Positions 1 to 8,593 of a stretch of DNA of 64,000 bases are shown one piece after another. Within the stretch, counting starts at the first letter, position 1, and each line of letters opens with the position of its first letter. The stretch covers positions 1 to 64,000 of the forward strand of contig CALWOC010000002.1 in NCBI GenBank assembly GCA_944383015.1. The letters are read 5' to 3'. The position numbers and the translations under genes are program-made. The notes beneath the pieces are model-generated. The model had not been told where the DNA came from and ran no database searches. It was given only the letters and a program-made list of their open reading frames with translations. Source of the stretch: an uncultured Clostridia bacterium. Lineage in GTDB: Bacteria; Bacillota; Clostridia; TANB77; CAG-465.

Positions 1-21
1 TTATTACAAAAAAATGATATA

Positions 22-82
22 AACCTTGAAAAATCAAGGTTGTTAGTAAATAAATATTAAATTTAGTTTACACAACCTTTGA
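22..82 (+). promoter_or_regulatory. Leader with competing hairpins before tnpV-like gene
   Basis: A perfect 8-base inverted repeat (AACCTTGA, four A, TCAAGGTT, 22-41) precedes the TnpV-like gene. Its right arm, TCAAGGTTGT at 32-41 and onward, can instead pair with ACAACCTTTGA at about 72-82, just before the ribosome binding site. Two mutually exclusive stems of this kind fit an attenuator or an operator. The pairing is seen; the regulatory role is inferred. Confidence 0.35.
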
Positions 83-101
83 ATTAAGGAGGGAAATGGT
101 T

Positions 102-491
102 ATGAATAATAAATTACCAAAAACAAAAATAGATGAAAGAACAGGAATAGAATATACTTTAGTAGGAGATTACTATATTCCTAATTTGACTATTACAAAA
201 CAAGAAAAAATAATATTAAATAAATATGGTAGAATGAGATTAAATTATTTAAAGGAGCATAAAAAAGCAGAATATTCAATAATGCTAGTTGATGGAACTT
301 TGAATAAACATTTAAAAGAAATCCAAGAAACAGCACAAGCTAGAGTGGAGCAAATAATAAATCAATTAAAGGAAAAAAGTAATCTAACAGAAGATATGAA
401 AAATACGGATATGCTTTATTGGGTGGGCATGATGAATAACTTTAAAAATGAAGCGGAAGAGATTGTATTTAAGGAAATTATATATTCATAA
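102..491 (+). CDS. tnpV: TnpV-like transposon-encoded protein
   Basis: This 129-residue protein begins MNNKLPKTKIDERTGIEYTL and has the blocks GDYYIPNLT, KYGRMRLNYLKEH and, near its end, AEEIVFKEIIYS. These agree with TnpV, a small protein of unknown role carried by Tn4451-like clostridial elements. An ATG six bases upstream (96) is in frame, but GGAGGG at 88-93 is best spaced for the ATG at 102. It stands alone here; no serine recombinase is visible, though the window starts only about 100 bases upstream. It suggests that the left side of the window belongs to a mobile element. The family match rests on remembered consensus. Confidence 0.75.
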   Translation: MNNKLPKTKIDERTGIEYTLVGDYYIPNLTITKQEKIILNKYGRMRLNYLKEHKKAEYSIMLVDGTLNKHLKEIQETAQARVEQIINQLKEKSNLTEDMKNTDMLYWVGMMNNFKNEAEEIVFKEIIYS

Positions 492-503
492 AATTATTTT
501 TAT

Positions 504-540
504 AAATATAGGCTTTGGTTAAATCAAAGCCTATATTTGT
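504..540 (+). terminator. Terminator after tnpV-like gene
   Basis: A perfect 14-base stem (504-517 with 525-538, built on ATAGGCTTTG) with a 7-base loop lies 12 bases after the tnpV stop. The following T-tract is poor (ATTTGTAG), so termination may be inefficient, or the hairpin may work from both strands. Confidence 0.6.
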
Positions 541-565
541 AGTTATGACAAAAAATGTAAAAATA

Positions 566-594
566 TTGTAAATAAATACATTCTTTGATATAAT
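566..594 (+). promoter_or_regulatory. Sigma-A promoter of the restriction gene
   Basis: TTGTAA at 566-571, a 17-base spacer and TATAAT at 589-594. It lies about 40 bases before the restriction endonuclease start and after a hairpin terminator, so the restriction gene has its own start site. Confidence 0.7.
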
Positions 595-634
595 AACAAA
601 TATCAAACATTAAATGCAAGGAGTGATTGTTTTT

Positions 635-2629
635 ATGTTAGAAGATATTAAATTTCAAAGTTATTGTTGGAGTTTAGGAACCACAAGTTTCAGAGTTAAT
701 AATTTAAATTTTAAAATTGAAAGACAACTTCAAATTTTAAAAGAACTTTGGAACGAAAACCCAAATGTAAGATGGAATGGAAATAATTCAATTCAAGAAG
801 AATATTATAATAAAATGCTACAAAAAAACTTTATTACAGGTGAAGCAAATAATAAACCAAAAGATGCTAGACAAAAAACTTCAGGATTAGTACAAATTGG
901 TGTAATAGACGATAATAGACATATAACAGAAATAGGTGAAAAGATAATTGATATAGTAGAACAAGAAAATTTTAAAAGTGACAATATATTTAATATAAAT
1001 AAAGACAGCTACTTGTATCTAAAGCAATTATTAAAACTTCAAATAACTGATAATGGAATAAATGTAAAACCATTTGCAGTATTATTATATTTTCTATCAG
1101 AACTAGGATATCTAACAAAAGATGAGTTTACTTATATTTTACCATTATGTACTAATAGAGAATATATAGATATAATGTTAGAAAATATAAAAAAGTATAG
1201 AAATAATCAAAAAACAATAGAAGATATTATTCAGAATAAGATGGAAAATATGTCCAACTATAAAGCAGCAATTGATTTTATTAAAGGAAATGGAGTAAAT
1301 AGTATTGATGAATTTTCTATAATAGATATGGGAAGAAAAGGTACTAAATATGTAGAACCAATGTATAATTTCTTTGAAGCACTATATAGAATATCAAAAA
1401 AAGACTTTGATGAAGAAGCTTGTGATATAATAATAAATTTCATAAAGGAACAAACAAAGAAAAATTCTAAAGTAGCAAAATATTGGAAAGAATATCTTAG
1501 ATATTCTTCAAAGATGCTAACAGAAGAATATTTAGAAGATATTAAGGAAATACCGTTATTTAATTTTAAGAATAAAACTGAATATACAATAGAATTTTTT
1601 AAGGTAATGCATACTGCTAAATGGAAAGCCACATTAGAAGATTATGCAGATTTAAATAAAAGGTATATTTCATTATCTGACATAGTTATTTTTGAAGATG
1701 ATAAAATTGAATTAGATGTATTTCCAAAATATTTCTTTTTGAATATTTCTAAGGAAATAGTAAATACTGAAATTTTAGATAAAGATAAATACAATAACTT
1801 TATTTCAACAGATATAGAATTAAACAAAATTTATGAATGTCTAAATGTAAATGTTGATGAAATTATATATCAAATTCAAGCTGATTATCCAGATAGAGTT
1901 GTAAATAAAGATAGTATTAAGACATTTATTGAAGATGAAAAATTAAGAAGATTTAACGAATTAATTGATAATAAATTTAATGAAAATCAACTTGTTCAAT
2001 TATTTACATATATCGAAAACAACGATAGAAATGCAATTGATGAATATGTTGATTGGAATTCAGATGTTCCAACTATATTTGAATATATTTTAGGTATTAC
2101 ATGGTATAGATTTAGTAATAGAAGCGGAAATATATTGGAATATATGAAATTAAGTTTAGATGCTAATTTATTGCCTAAAACTCATGCAGCAGGAGGAACT
2201 GCTGACATAGTATATGAATATAATAAAACAAATGATTATCCAGAACATAAAGTTTTATTAGAAGCAACTCTAACAGAATCAACATCTCAAAGAAAAAGTG
2301 AAATGGAACCTGTATCAAGACATTTAATGAGAGAAATTCAAGAAAATGATAATGATGATACATATGCTGTCTTTGTTGCTAACATATTGCAAGAAGAGGT
2401 ATTAAGTGATTTTAGATCAAGAAAAAATTACCAATTTAGAGGTAAAAATTCTGTAAAAAGTGGATTAAAAATTATTTCTCTTTCTATTAGAGATATAATT
2501 AAACTAATAAATATAAAAATTCAATATTCTAAATTATATAAAATTTTTGATGAAGCTTATAAAGATACTAATATCAACGATTTAGAATGGTATGAAAAAT
2601 TAGTAAAAAATAAAATCAATAATTTATAA
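635..2629 (+). CDS. Type IIS restriction endonuclease, AlwI-like
   Basis: The 664-residue protein looks like the AlwI/N.BspD6I group of restriction enzymes, which bind an asymmetric site with an N-terminal module and cut a few bases outside it with a C-terminal module. The N-terminus has the LGTTSFRV opening and a winged-helix-like stretch at residues 20-105. The likely catalytic part is at 510-600: GGTADIVYEY, then LLEATLTESTSQRKSEMEPV, where the acidic residues and E-A-T fit a PD-(D/E)xK-like metal site. An ATG at 614 is possible, but AAGGAG at 618-623 favours 635. A methyltransferase with two catalytic halves follows directly, as expected for an asymmetric target. The exact recognition sequence (GGATC in AlwI) is not proved. 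Confidence 0.8.
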   Translation: MLEDIKFQSYCWSLGTTSFRVNNLNFKIERQLQILKELWNENPNVRWNGNNSIQEEYYNKMLQKNFITGEANNKPKDARQKTSGLVQIGVIDDNRHITEIGEKIIDIVEQENFKSDNIFNINKDSYLYLKQLLKLQITDNGINVKPFAVLLYFLSELGYLTKDEFTYILPLCTNREYIDIMLENIKKYRNNQKTIEDIIQNKMENMSNYKAAIDFIKGNGVNSIDEFSIIDMGRKGTKYVEPMYNFFEALYRISKKDFDEEACDIIINFIKEQTKKNSKVAKYWKEYLRYSSKMLTEEYLEDIKEIPLFNFKNKTEYTIEFFKVMHTAKWKATLEDYADLNKRYISLSDIVIFEDDKIELDVFPKYFFLNISKEIVNTEILDKDKYNNFISTDIELNKIYECLNVNVDEIIYQIQADYPDRVVNKDSIKTFIEDEKLRRFNELIDNKFNENQLVQLFTYIENNDRNAIDEYVDWNSDVPTIFEYILGITWYRFSNRSGNILEYMKLSLDANLLPKTHAAGGTADIVYEYNKTNDYPEHKVLLEATLTESTSQRKSEMEPVSRHLMREIQENDNDDTYAVFVANILQEEVLSDFRSRKNYQFRGKNSVKSGLKIISLSIRDIIKLINIKIQYSKLYKIFDEAYKDTNINDLEWYEKLVKNKINNL

Positions 2630-2631
2630 AA

Positions 2632-2665
2632 AAGAGTTGAAAAACTCTTTTTTTATTGTTATAAT
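2632..2665 (+). promoter_or_regulatory. Terminator of restriction gene overlapping methyltransferase promoter
   Basis: A hairpin AAGAGTT-GAAA-AACTCTT (2632-2649) followed by a T-run ends the restriction transcript. The same bases supply a -35 box, TTGAAA at 2637-2642, spaced 17 bases from TATAAT at 2660-2665. One short segment therefore stops one gene and starts the next, and lets the methyltransferase be expressed without the nuclease. Confidence 0.7.
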
Positions 2666-2706
2666 TCTAGTGTGCATTAGATGCCTAGAAAGGAAATGAT
2701 AAACAG

Positions 2707-4668
2707 ATGAGAAAGTTAGATATAAATAATAGAAGATATTTAGGAAGTAAGTATAAATTATTGAATTTTATAGAAAAGACAGTTAATGAAAATTGTAATG
2801 ATATTAAATCTGTTATAGATGTATTTGCTGGAACAGGAGTTGTAGGAGATTTATTTCTAAAAAAAGGAAAAGAGGTTTATTTTAATGACTATCTAAAATC
2901 AAATTGCTATAGTTATAAAGCTTTTTATGAACCTGTTAAAGTTGATATCAAAAAGATTGAAAATATAATAAATAAATATAATGCTATGGAAATTCATGAA
3001 GAAAATTATTTTTCACAGAACTTTAGTGATACATACTTTAGTAGTAATGATTGTAGGAAAATTGGTTATATAAGAGATGATATAGACAAAAAATATAAAG
3101 AGGGAAAAATCAATGAAAGAGAAAAAAGTGTTTTAATAACAAGCTTAATATATTCAATGGATAGAGTAGCGAATACAGTAGGACATTATGATGCTTACAG
3201 AAAAATTGAAAATATAGAAGATAAATTTTTTATGTATATGATTGATATAAATAAGAACGGAGAAACAAAATCTCACATTAGCAATGAAGATGCAAATGAG
3301 TTTATAAAAGAAGTAAAAGCTGATTTAGTTTATATTGATCCTCCATATAATTCAAGACAATATTGCGATGCATATCATTTATTGGAAAATGTTGCAGTTT
3401 GGAATAAACCACAAGTATATGGTGTTGCAAAAAAAATGGACAGGACTAATTTAAAAAGTAGGTACTGTACCAATAAAGCAGTAGAAGCTTTTGATGATTT
3501 AATTAAAAATTGTAATTGCAAATATATTTTAGTATCTTATAACAATACTGGTGACAAGTCTAATAGCAGGAGTAATGCAAAAATATCAGATTTACAAATC
3601 AAAGAAATATTAGAGAAAAAAGGAAAAGTTAAAGTATTTGAGCAATCTTATAATAATTTTACTACTGGTAAAAGTACTTCAATAGACCATAAAGAAAGAT
3701 TATTTTTATGCGAAACAGCAAAAGTTTGTGAAAAAAGTCAAATTCAATTAGAAGATAGCCATTACTTTGCAAAGTCTCCATTAAATTACACTGGGGGAAA
3801 ATATAAACTATTACCACAGTTTGAAAATATATTTCCAAAAAAAATAGATACATTTGTGGATTTCTTTTGTGGTGGTGCAAATGTTGCCGTTAATAGTAAT
3901 GCAAATAAAATAATAGCAATAGATAAAGAAACTAATTTAATTAGAATACTAGACCTTTTTAAAAACTATGATTATATGGAAATTGTCAATAAACTAGATT
4001 CAATTATCGAAAAATACAATTTAAGTAATACTTATAAAAATGGATATAAATTTTATGGAGAAAATAGTTCTTCAGGACTTGGAAAATATAATAAGCCATA
4101 CTACTTAAAATTAAGAAATGACTATAATCATATGAAAGATTCAAGTGAAAGAGATTTTATGTTTTTGACTTTAGTAATTTATGCTTTTAATCATCAAATT
4201 AGATTTAATAATAATGGCGAATATAATATGCCAGTTGGAAAAAGAGATTTTAATAGTTCAATTAGAAAGAATCTATTGGAGTTCTGTAGAAAATTAGTTG
4301 TTAAAAATATATCGTTTGTTAATGAAGATTATAAAAAATTTAAATTAGATTCATTGACTAGCAACGATTTTTGTTATTTCGATCCGCCTTATTATTTAGG
4401 AGATGCTAGTTATAATGAAAATGATGGCTGGAATGAAAATAAGGAAAAAGAATTATTAGAATATCTAAATGAAGTGGACAAACATGGGATAAAATTTGCA
4501 CTTTCAAATGTAACAGAACATAAAGGACTTAAAAATGAAATGCTAATAAATTGGGCTATAGAAAATCAATATAATATACATAATCTAAATTATAATTATA
4601 GCAATTCAAATTACCATTTGAAAAATAAAAATCAAGTTACCAAAGAAGTATTAATAACTAATTATTAG
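2707..4668 (+). CDS. Fused double N6-adenine DNA methyltransferase (D12/Dam class)
   Basis: The 653 residues hold two complete D12-type adenine methyltransferase domains in tandem. The first has GSKYKLL (about 14-20), the AdoMet motif FAGTGVVG (39-46) and the catalytic DPPY (about 211-214). The second has TGGKYKLL (about 362), FFCGGANV (about 385) and DPPY (about 559-562). In type IIS systems with asymmetric sites each strand needs its own methylase, and one fused protein can do both. Placed 77 bases after the restriction enzyme, it is the protective half of that system. The target is presumably the nuclease's site. The two halves are intact by eye. Confidence 0.87.
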   Translation: MRKLDINNRRYLGSKYKLLNFIEKTVNENCNDIKSVIDVFAGTGVVGDLFLKKGKEVYFNDYLKSNCYSYKAFYEPVKVDIKKIENIINKYNAMEIHEENYFSQNFSDTYFSSNDCRKIGYIRDDIDKKYKEGKINEREKSVLITSLIYSMDRVANTVGHYDAYRKIENIEDKFFMYMIDINKNGETKSHISNEDANEFIKEVKADLVYIDPPYNSRQYCDAYHLLENVAVWNKPQVYGVAKKMDRTNLKSRYCTNKAVEAFDDLIKNCNCKYILVSYNNTGDKSNSRSNAKISDLQIKEILEKKGKVKVFEQSYNNFTTGKSTSIDHKERLFLCETAKVCEKSQIQLEDSHYFAKSPLNYTGGKYKLLPQFENIFPKKIDTFVDFFCGGANVAVNSNANKIIAIDKETNLIRILDLFKNYDYMEIVNKLDSIIEKYNLSNTYKNGYKFYGENSSSGLGKYNKPYYLKLRNDYNHMKDSSERDFMFLTLVIYAFNHQIRFNNNGEYNMPVGKRDFNSSIRKNLLEFCRKLVVKNISFVNEDYKKFKLDSLTSNDFCYFDPPYYLGDASYNENDGWNENKEKELLEYLNEVDKHGIKFALSNVTEHKGLKNEMLINWAIENQYNIHNLNYNYSNSNYHLKNKNQVTKEVLITNY

Positions 4669-4696
4669 AATTTAATAAGGAAAGAAGGAAATAAAT

Positions 4697-7063
4697 ATGA
4701 ATTTTGGTAATATCAATAAAATAGTAGTAAATGGTAATATTTTTCAAAATAGTGAATTAATTGTTTTTCCGATTCAAAAAAATACTACTTGTAGAATATC
4801 AAATATTTATGGAAAAAATGGGAGTGGAAAGACTACAATTTCAAAAGCTATTAAAGGAAGTTCTGTAGATAAAGTAAGTATAAAATTTGAAGATTCCAAT
4901 AATAATGAAATTGTATGTGATACAAGAGAAAAAATATATGTATATGATGAAGAATTTATAGATAGTAATGTAAAAACTTCTGAAGACGGAATAAAAACTG
5001 TTATTATGCTTGGAGCACAAAAAGAATTGGATGACAAAATTATAAAATTAGAAGATGAAAAAAAGATATTAACTGATGCTGAAAAAAAACTAAAAGCAAA
5101 AATTGAAAAATTTCAGGATTCAAATAATAATATTAGCCCATTATATTTTAAGAACATAATTGAGCAAAAATTGAAAGAGGGATGGGCTACAAGAGATAAA
5201 GAAATAAAAAATAATAAAAGGAACACAGCCATTCAATTTAGTAATTTGATTACAGAAATAAATAAGATAAAAGAAGAAAAAATCAAGAAAGAAGAAATAC
5301 TTGCTCAATATTCAGAAATATTAAGTACTTATAAAAAAGCTAATAGTGGAACTGATAAAATAATGAAATCGATAGAAAAAATAACTTGCTTTTCTAAAAA
5401 TTATAAAAATACAAATGATTTATTGAAGAAAAAAGTGGAAGTTCCGGAATTTACAGCAAGAGAAAAATTAATATTAGAAAAAATAGAAAAGGGAGAACAA
5501 AAATTTTATGAAGCAGTTAGAGAGGATTTTAAAAAGGAAGATGTAAAAATTTGTCCATATTGTTTTCAAAATGTTTCTAATATTAAAAATGAAATTGTAT
5601 TAAGTATAAATAAGGTTTTAAATAAAGATGTTGAAAATCATAAAGAGGAATTAGAAGAAGAAAAGAAAAAATATACAATATTGTCCGAATTAGATAGTGA
5701 TTTTAAAATAATAGATGAGAAGTTATTTTTAGAAATAAATAATTTAATATCAAAAATAAATAGTAAGGTAAATGAAATTTATTCAATTGTAGATTATAAA
5801 ATAAATAATATATATAATCCAACTGAAGGTATAAATAATGAAGTTCTTGATTTAGAAAGAGAACTAAATATTTTGATTGATAAAATGGAAATAAAAAGAA
5901 AGGCGTTTAATTTAGCAATTGATGATAAAGAAAAAAATAAAAAGCAATTGGATAAACTTAATTTACAGATTGCGTGGTTTGAAATTAAAGAGAATTACAA
6001 ATTATATGATATTCAAGAGAAAGAGTTTGAAAAAGTTAAATTAGAGCTGAAAAAAAATGGGGAACATATTGAAACAAAGAAAAAAGAAATTACTAAATTA
6101 GAAAGTGAAAAACAAAATGTAAAAATAGCAAATGATAAAATCAATATTTTTTTGGAATATATATTTATGGCAAAAGATAAACTAAAAATAGAATATGACA
6201 ATAATAAAAAAATATATTTAATAAAGTCACATAATAAAGATATTCGACCTAAAGATTTATCAACAGGAGAAAGAAATATAATTGCCTTATGTTATTTTTT
6301 CGTAAAAATATTAGAAAATACTAGTGAGATAAATGAATTTAAAGAAGAAATTTTTATTGTATTAGACGATCCAATATCTAGTTTTGACTTAGAAAATAAA
6401 GTAGGATTATATACTTTCTTTAGAATGATGTTTAATAAAATAATGAAAAACAATAAAGAAAGTAAAATAATAAATTTTACGCATAGTCTTGAAACAATGT
6501 TTAATCTTGAAAAAATATGTTCAGACATAAAAATTAATCTTGATATAAAATATTGCCTTTTAGAATTAAAAAATTCTAAAATAGAAGAATTTTCATATAA
6601 AAAGAGAAATGATTATAAGAAAATGCTAGAAGATATATATGAATATGCTAAAATAGATGATAACACGATTGTTAATGAATTAGATGATACTATTGGAAAC
6701 ACAATGAGAAAACTATTAGAAGCATATTCAACTTTTAATTATAATAAAGGAATAGAAGAAGTAACAAGAAATGAAAACATTTTAGAAAAAATAGAAAATG
6801 AAGATGTAAAACAATATTTTGAAAATTTTATGTATAGATTAATATTGAATAATGAAAGCCATACATTTGATGAAACAAGGAGTTTGAATTTTTATGACTT
6901 TATTTCTCGTGATGAAAAAATTAAAACTGCTAAAAGTATTTTAATTTTACTTAATTTATTAGATAATACTCATTTAAAATCATACTTTGATAATGACGAT
7001 TATCTACAATATTTGCAAATTTGGGAAAATGAAATTATACCTAAAAAAAATATTGCAAATTAA
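4697..7063 (+). CDS. AAA/SMC-like ATPase with zinc hook, RloC/PrrC-like
   Basis: A 788-residue ABC/SMC-type ATPase. The Walker A motif is GKNGSGKTT (39-47), the signature LSTGERN (about 522), the Walker B FIVLDDPISSFD (about 552-563) and the switch histidine is in FTHSLE (about 595). Long charged coiled coils flank KICPYCFQN near 284-292, a CxxC zinc hook as in Rad50 and RloC. The C-terminus has RKLLE (about 671) and, 51 residues after that Arg, NESH, compatible with the R-xxx-E...H triad of PrrC/RloC anticodon nucleases. Such enzymes cleave tRNA when restriction is blocked, and this gene directly follows a restriction-modification pair, which supports that reading. RloC proteins are usually somewhat longer, so another nuclease-ATPase of the AAA_13 class remains possible. 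Confidence 0.65.
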   Translation: MNFGNINKIVVNGNIFQNSELIVFPIQKNTTCRISNIYGKNGSGKTTISKAIKGSSVDKVSIKFEDSNNNEIVCDTREKIYVYDEEFIDSNVKTSEDGIKTVIMLGAQKELDDKIIKLEDEKKILTDAEKKLKAKIEKFQDSNNNISPLYFKNIIEQKLKEGWATRDKEIKNNKRNTAIQFSNLITEINKIKEEKIKKEEILAQYSEILSTYKKANSGTDKIMKSIEKITCFSKNYKNTNDLLKKKVEVPEFTAREKLILEKIEKGEQKFYEAVREDFKKEDVKICPYCFQNVSNIKNEIVLSINKVLNKDVENHKEELEEEKKKYTILSELDSDFKIIDEKLFLEINNLISKINSKVNEIYSIVDYKINNIYNPTEGINNEVLDLERELNILIDKMEIKRKAFNLAIDDKEKNKKQLDKLNLQIAWFEIKENYKLYDIQEKEFEKVKLELKKNGEHIETKKKEITKLESEKQNVKIANDKINIFLEYIFMAKDKLKIEYDNNKKIYLIKSHNKDIRPKDLSTGERNIIALCYFFVKILENTSEINEFKEEIFIVLDDPISSFDLENKVGLYTFFRMMFNKIMKNNKESKIINFTHSLETMFNLEKICSDIKINLDIKYCLLELKNSKIEEFSYKKRNDYKKMLEDIYEYAKIDDNTIVNELDDTIGNTMRKLLEAYSTFNYNKGIEEVTRNENILEKIENEDVKQYFENFMYRLILNNESHTFDETRSLNFYDFISRDEKIKTAKSILILLNLLDNTHLKSYFDNDDYLQYLQIWENEIIPKKNIAN

Positions 7064-7123
7064 TGTTAATTATGTTAAAATCAAATCATAGAATCAAACT
7101 ATGAAATATAATTATAAATACAA

Positions 7124-7159
7124 GCTCGTATTCTTCGCGAACGGAAGTGTCAAACGAGC
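7124..7159 (+). repeat. Imperfect hairpin of unknown role between ATPase gene and prophage
   Basis: GCTCGT at 7124-7129 pairs with ACGAGC at 7154-7159, with an inner CTTC/GAAG stem and the palindrome TTCGCGAA at 7134-7141. It is GC-rich for its surroundings. It is not a tRNA (only 36 bases) and has no T-run. It lies where the left prophage junction is expected. Confidence 0.4.
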
Positions 7160-7168
7160 CAATAAAAC

Positions 7169-7215
7169 ATAGAGCCAAGCGGTTTTCATGAAATTTGCTT
7201 GACTCTATTTTTTTG
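7169..7215 (+). terminator. Terminator closing the defence island
   Basis: ATAGAGCCAAGC (7169-7180) pairs with GCTTGACTCTAT (7197-7208) at 11 of 12 positions and is followed by a run of T on the + strand. It can end transcription from the defence genes, and may also act on leftward integrase transcripts. Confidence 0.65.
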
Positions 7216-7220
7216 CTTTT

Positions 7221-7248
7221 TACCCCATTTTTACCCCTTTGGTTTTAT
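7221..7248 (+). repeat. Left copy of prophage-end repeat (int arm-type or att site)
   Basis: This 28-base stretch, ending in ACCCCTTTGGTTTTAT, matches 46531-46558 in the same orientation at 26 of 28 positions. It abuts the integrase stop codon. Each copy contains two TACCC-type direct repeats 11 bases apart, the pattern of integrase arm-binding sites. It is either the attachment core itself or an arm site close to it. Confidence 0.6.
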
Positions 7249-8454
7249 TTAAATAATAAAATCACATAATAAATTTACAATTTTTGATTTATCTTCAGGA
7301 AAACAAAATATATAATATCTTTCTGTAGTTTTTATTGAACTATGTCCTAATAATTCTTTTACTTCTATGATTTTAGCTCCTCGTCTAATAAGTGTTGTAG
7401 CAAAAGTATCTCTTATAGAATGAAATTTTTTAAATACTAAATTTATACTATCAAGAAATTTAGCCCATTTTTTAGAAAAGTTACTTGTTTCAAAAGGTGT
7501 ACAAGCACTAGTAGTAAATATTAAACTTTCACTATTAAATTTCAATCCTAATTTTTTATACTTTTCAATCTGTTCAATAAAATATTGCTTTAGAATTGGT
7601 TTTAATGTTTCTGGAAAGGGAATTTCTCTAATTGATGATTTTGTTTTAGGTGTAGTTAATTTTAATACACGTTTATGTGTTTTATTTTCATCAAATACTT
7701 TTACTAATTTTAATGTATTTACAACTTTTATAGTACATTTATCTAAATTTATATATTTTCTTTTTAGACCAAGTAATTCTCCCTTTCTTAGACCTGTAAC
7801 TAAATCCAACTGAATAGCTACATTTAAAGTATTATCTTGATCATTTTTATATTGTATATTATTTTTAATAATTTCTAATTCCTCATCATTAAATACTGTT
7901 ATATTGTCTTCATTTTCTAACTCATCTTCAAATCCATCTGCGTTTCCTGGTATTTGAATTTTAGTTAAAGAACATGGATTATCAAGAATAATATGTTCAC
8001 TTATACAGTAGTTAAAAAATTTTCTTAAAGTTTTATTAATATCATAAATTTTTTTAGAAGATAATTCTTTTTTTACAAATAAGTCATTATAATACAACTG
8101 AATAGGATGTGACGATATATTATAAAGTCTTAATTGACCAATAGGACTATTTTTTATATAAAGCCTATAGTTTGTCTCATGTTTATCAAAACTCGCTGAT
8201 TTTGTATTTTTGGACGTATATAGTACATCCCATAACCACTTATGCATAAAAACTTCTAATGACAGATTTTCATTTCCGACTTCTAGCCCAGAGTTAATTC
8301 GAGTAAAGTATTCATCTATTTTTCTATCGGCATCTTTTTCACCGTCACCGTAGAAGTATTTAATTTTTGGTTTGCCATTAATATCATATCCAACCGTTTT
8401 TCGTTTTCTAAAATATTTTTTACCATTTATTTCACAATTATATTTTTTTGCCAC
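7249..8454 (-). CDS. int: Tyrosine-type site-specific integrase
   Basis: A 401-residue tyrosine recombinase. An AP2-like arm-binding N-terminus (YFRKRKTVGYDINGKPK) is followed by a SAM-like core-binding domain (about 55-165) and the catalytic domain, with Arg in TGLRKGELLG, HSIR, the histidine of LLGHSSIKTT and the tyrosine of ERYY. It inserts and, with an excisionase, removes the prophage. An upstream TTG (8472) is in frame, but GGAG and an 8-base gap point to GTG at 8454. It is transcribed outward at the left end of the prophage, the usual place next to an attachment site. Confidence 0.93.
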   Translation of the reverse strand: MAKKYNCEINGKKYFRKRKTVGYDINGKPKIKYFYGDGEKDADRKIDEYFTRINSGLEVGNENLSLEVFMHKWLWDVLYTSKNTKSASFDKHETNYRLYIKNSPIGQLRLYNISSHPIQLYYNDLFVKKELSSKKIYDINKTLRKFFNYCISEHIILDNPCSLTKIQIPGNADGFEDELENEDNITVFNDEELEIIKNNIQYKNDQDNTLNVAIQLDLVTGLRKGELLGLKRKYINLDKCTIKVVNTLKLVKVFDENKTHKRVLKLTTPKTKSSIREIPFPETLKPILKQYFIEQIEKYKKLGLKFNSESLIFTTSACTPFETSNFSKKWAKFLDSINLVFKKFHSIRDTFATTLIRRGAKIIEVKELLGHSSIKTTERYYIFCFPEDKSKIVNLLCDFII

Positions 8455-8487
8455 GTTTAAAGCTCCTTTCAATTAAACAAATGTTTC

Positions 8488-8515
8488 TTGAAAAGAGCTA
8501 CTAATATGATATAAT
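8488..8515 (+). promoter_or_regulatory. Rightward promoter facing away from integrase
   Basis: TTGAAA at 8488-8493, 16 bases, TATAAT at 8510-8515 on the + strand. A near-perfect inverted repeat (CTTGAAAAGAGC at 8487-8498 against GCACTTTTCAAG at 8525-8536) gives a second TTGAAA on the minus strand that could serve integrase, so two promoters appear to overlap head to head. No + strand protein gene follows; see the small RNA candidate. Confidence 0.5.
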
Positions 8516-8521
8516 ATAAAT

Positions 8522-8591
8522 ATAGCACTTTTCAAGTGTGAATAGTTTTTGTAATAATGTACTGTCTTGGCGGGGAGTACATTATTTTTTT
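8522..8591 (+). ncRNA. Candidate small RNA in lysogeny module
   Basis: About 70 bases lie between a + strand sigma-A-like promoter and a strong intrinsic terminator. A first hairpin is CACTT-TTC-AAGTG (8526-8538). The second has a perfect 9-base stem, TAATGTACT/AGTACATTA (8555-8563 and 8576-8584), a 12-base GC-rich loop GTCTTGGCGGGG and seven T. No open reading frame is present on this strand. It would be antisense to no protein but could base-pair through the G-rich loop. Existence of the RNA is inferred. Confidence 0.4.
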
Positions 8592-8593
8592 AT

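Noticed and set aside
614-634. Upstream ATG of the restriction gene
   Set aside because: It lies before the AAGGAG binding site, which serves the ATG at 635.
1258-1632. Open frame on the minus strand inside the restriction gene
   Set aside because: Shadow of a real + strand gene; no ribosome binding site, low-complexity hydrophobic translation typical of antisense AT-rich frames.
7124-7159. Considered as a tRNA or attL tRNA fragment because it ends near GAGCCA
   Set aside because: Only 36 bases between the outer arms, no cloverleaf, and no match to the tRNA-Asn half beyond GAGCCA.
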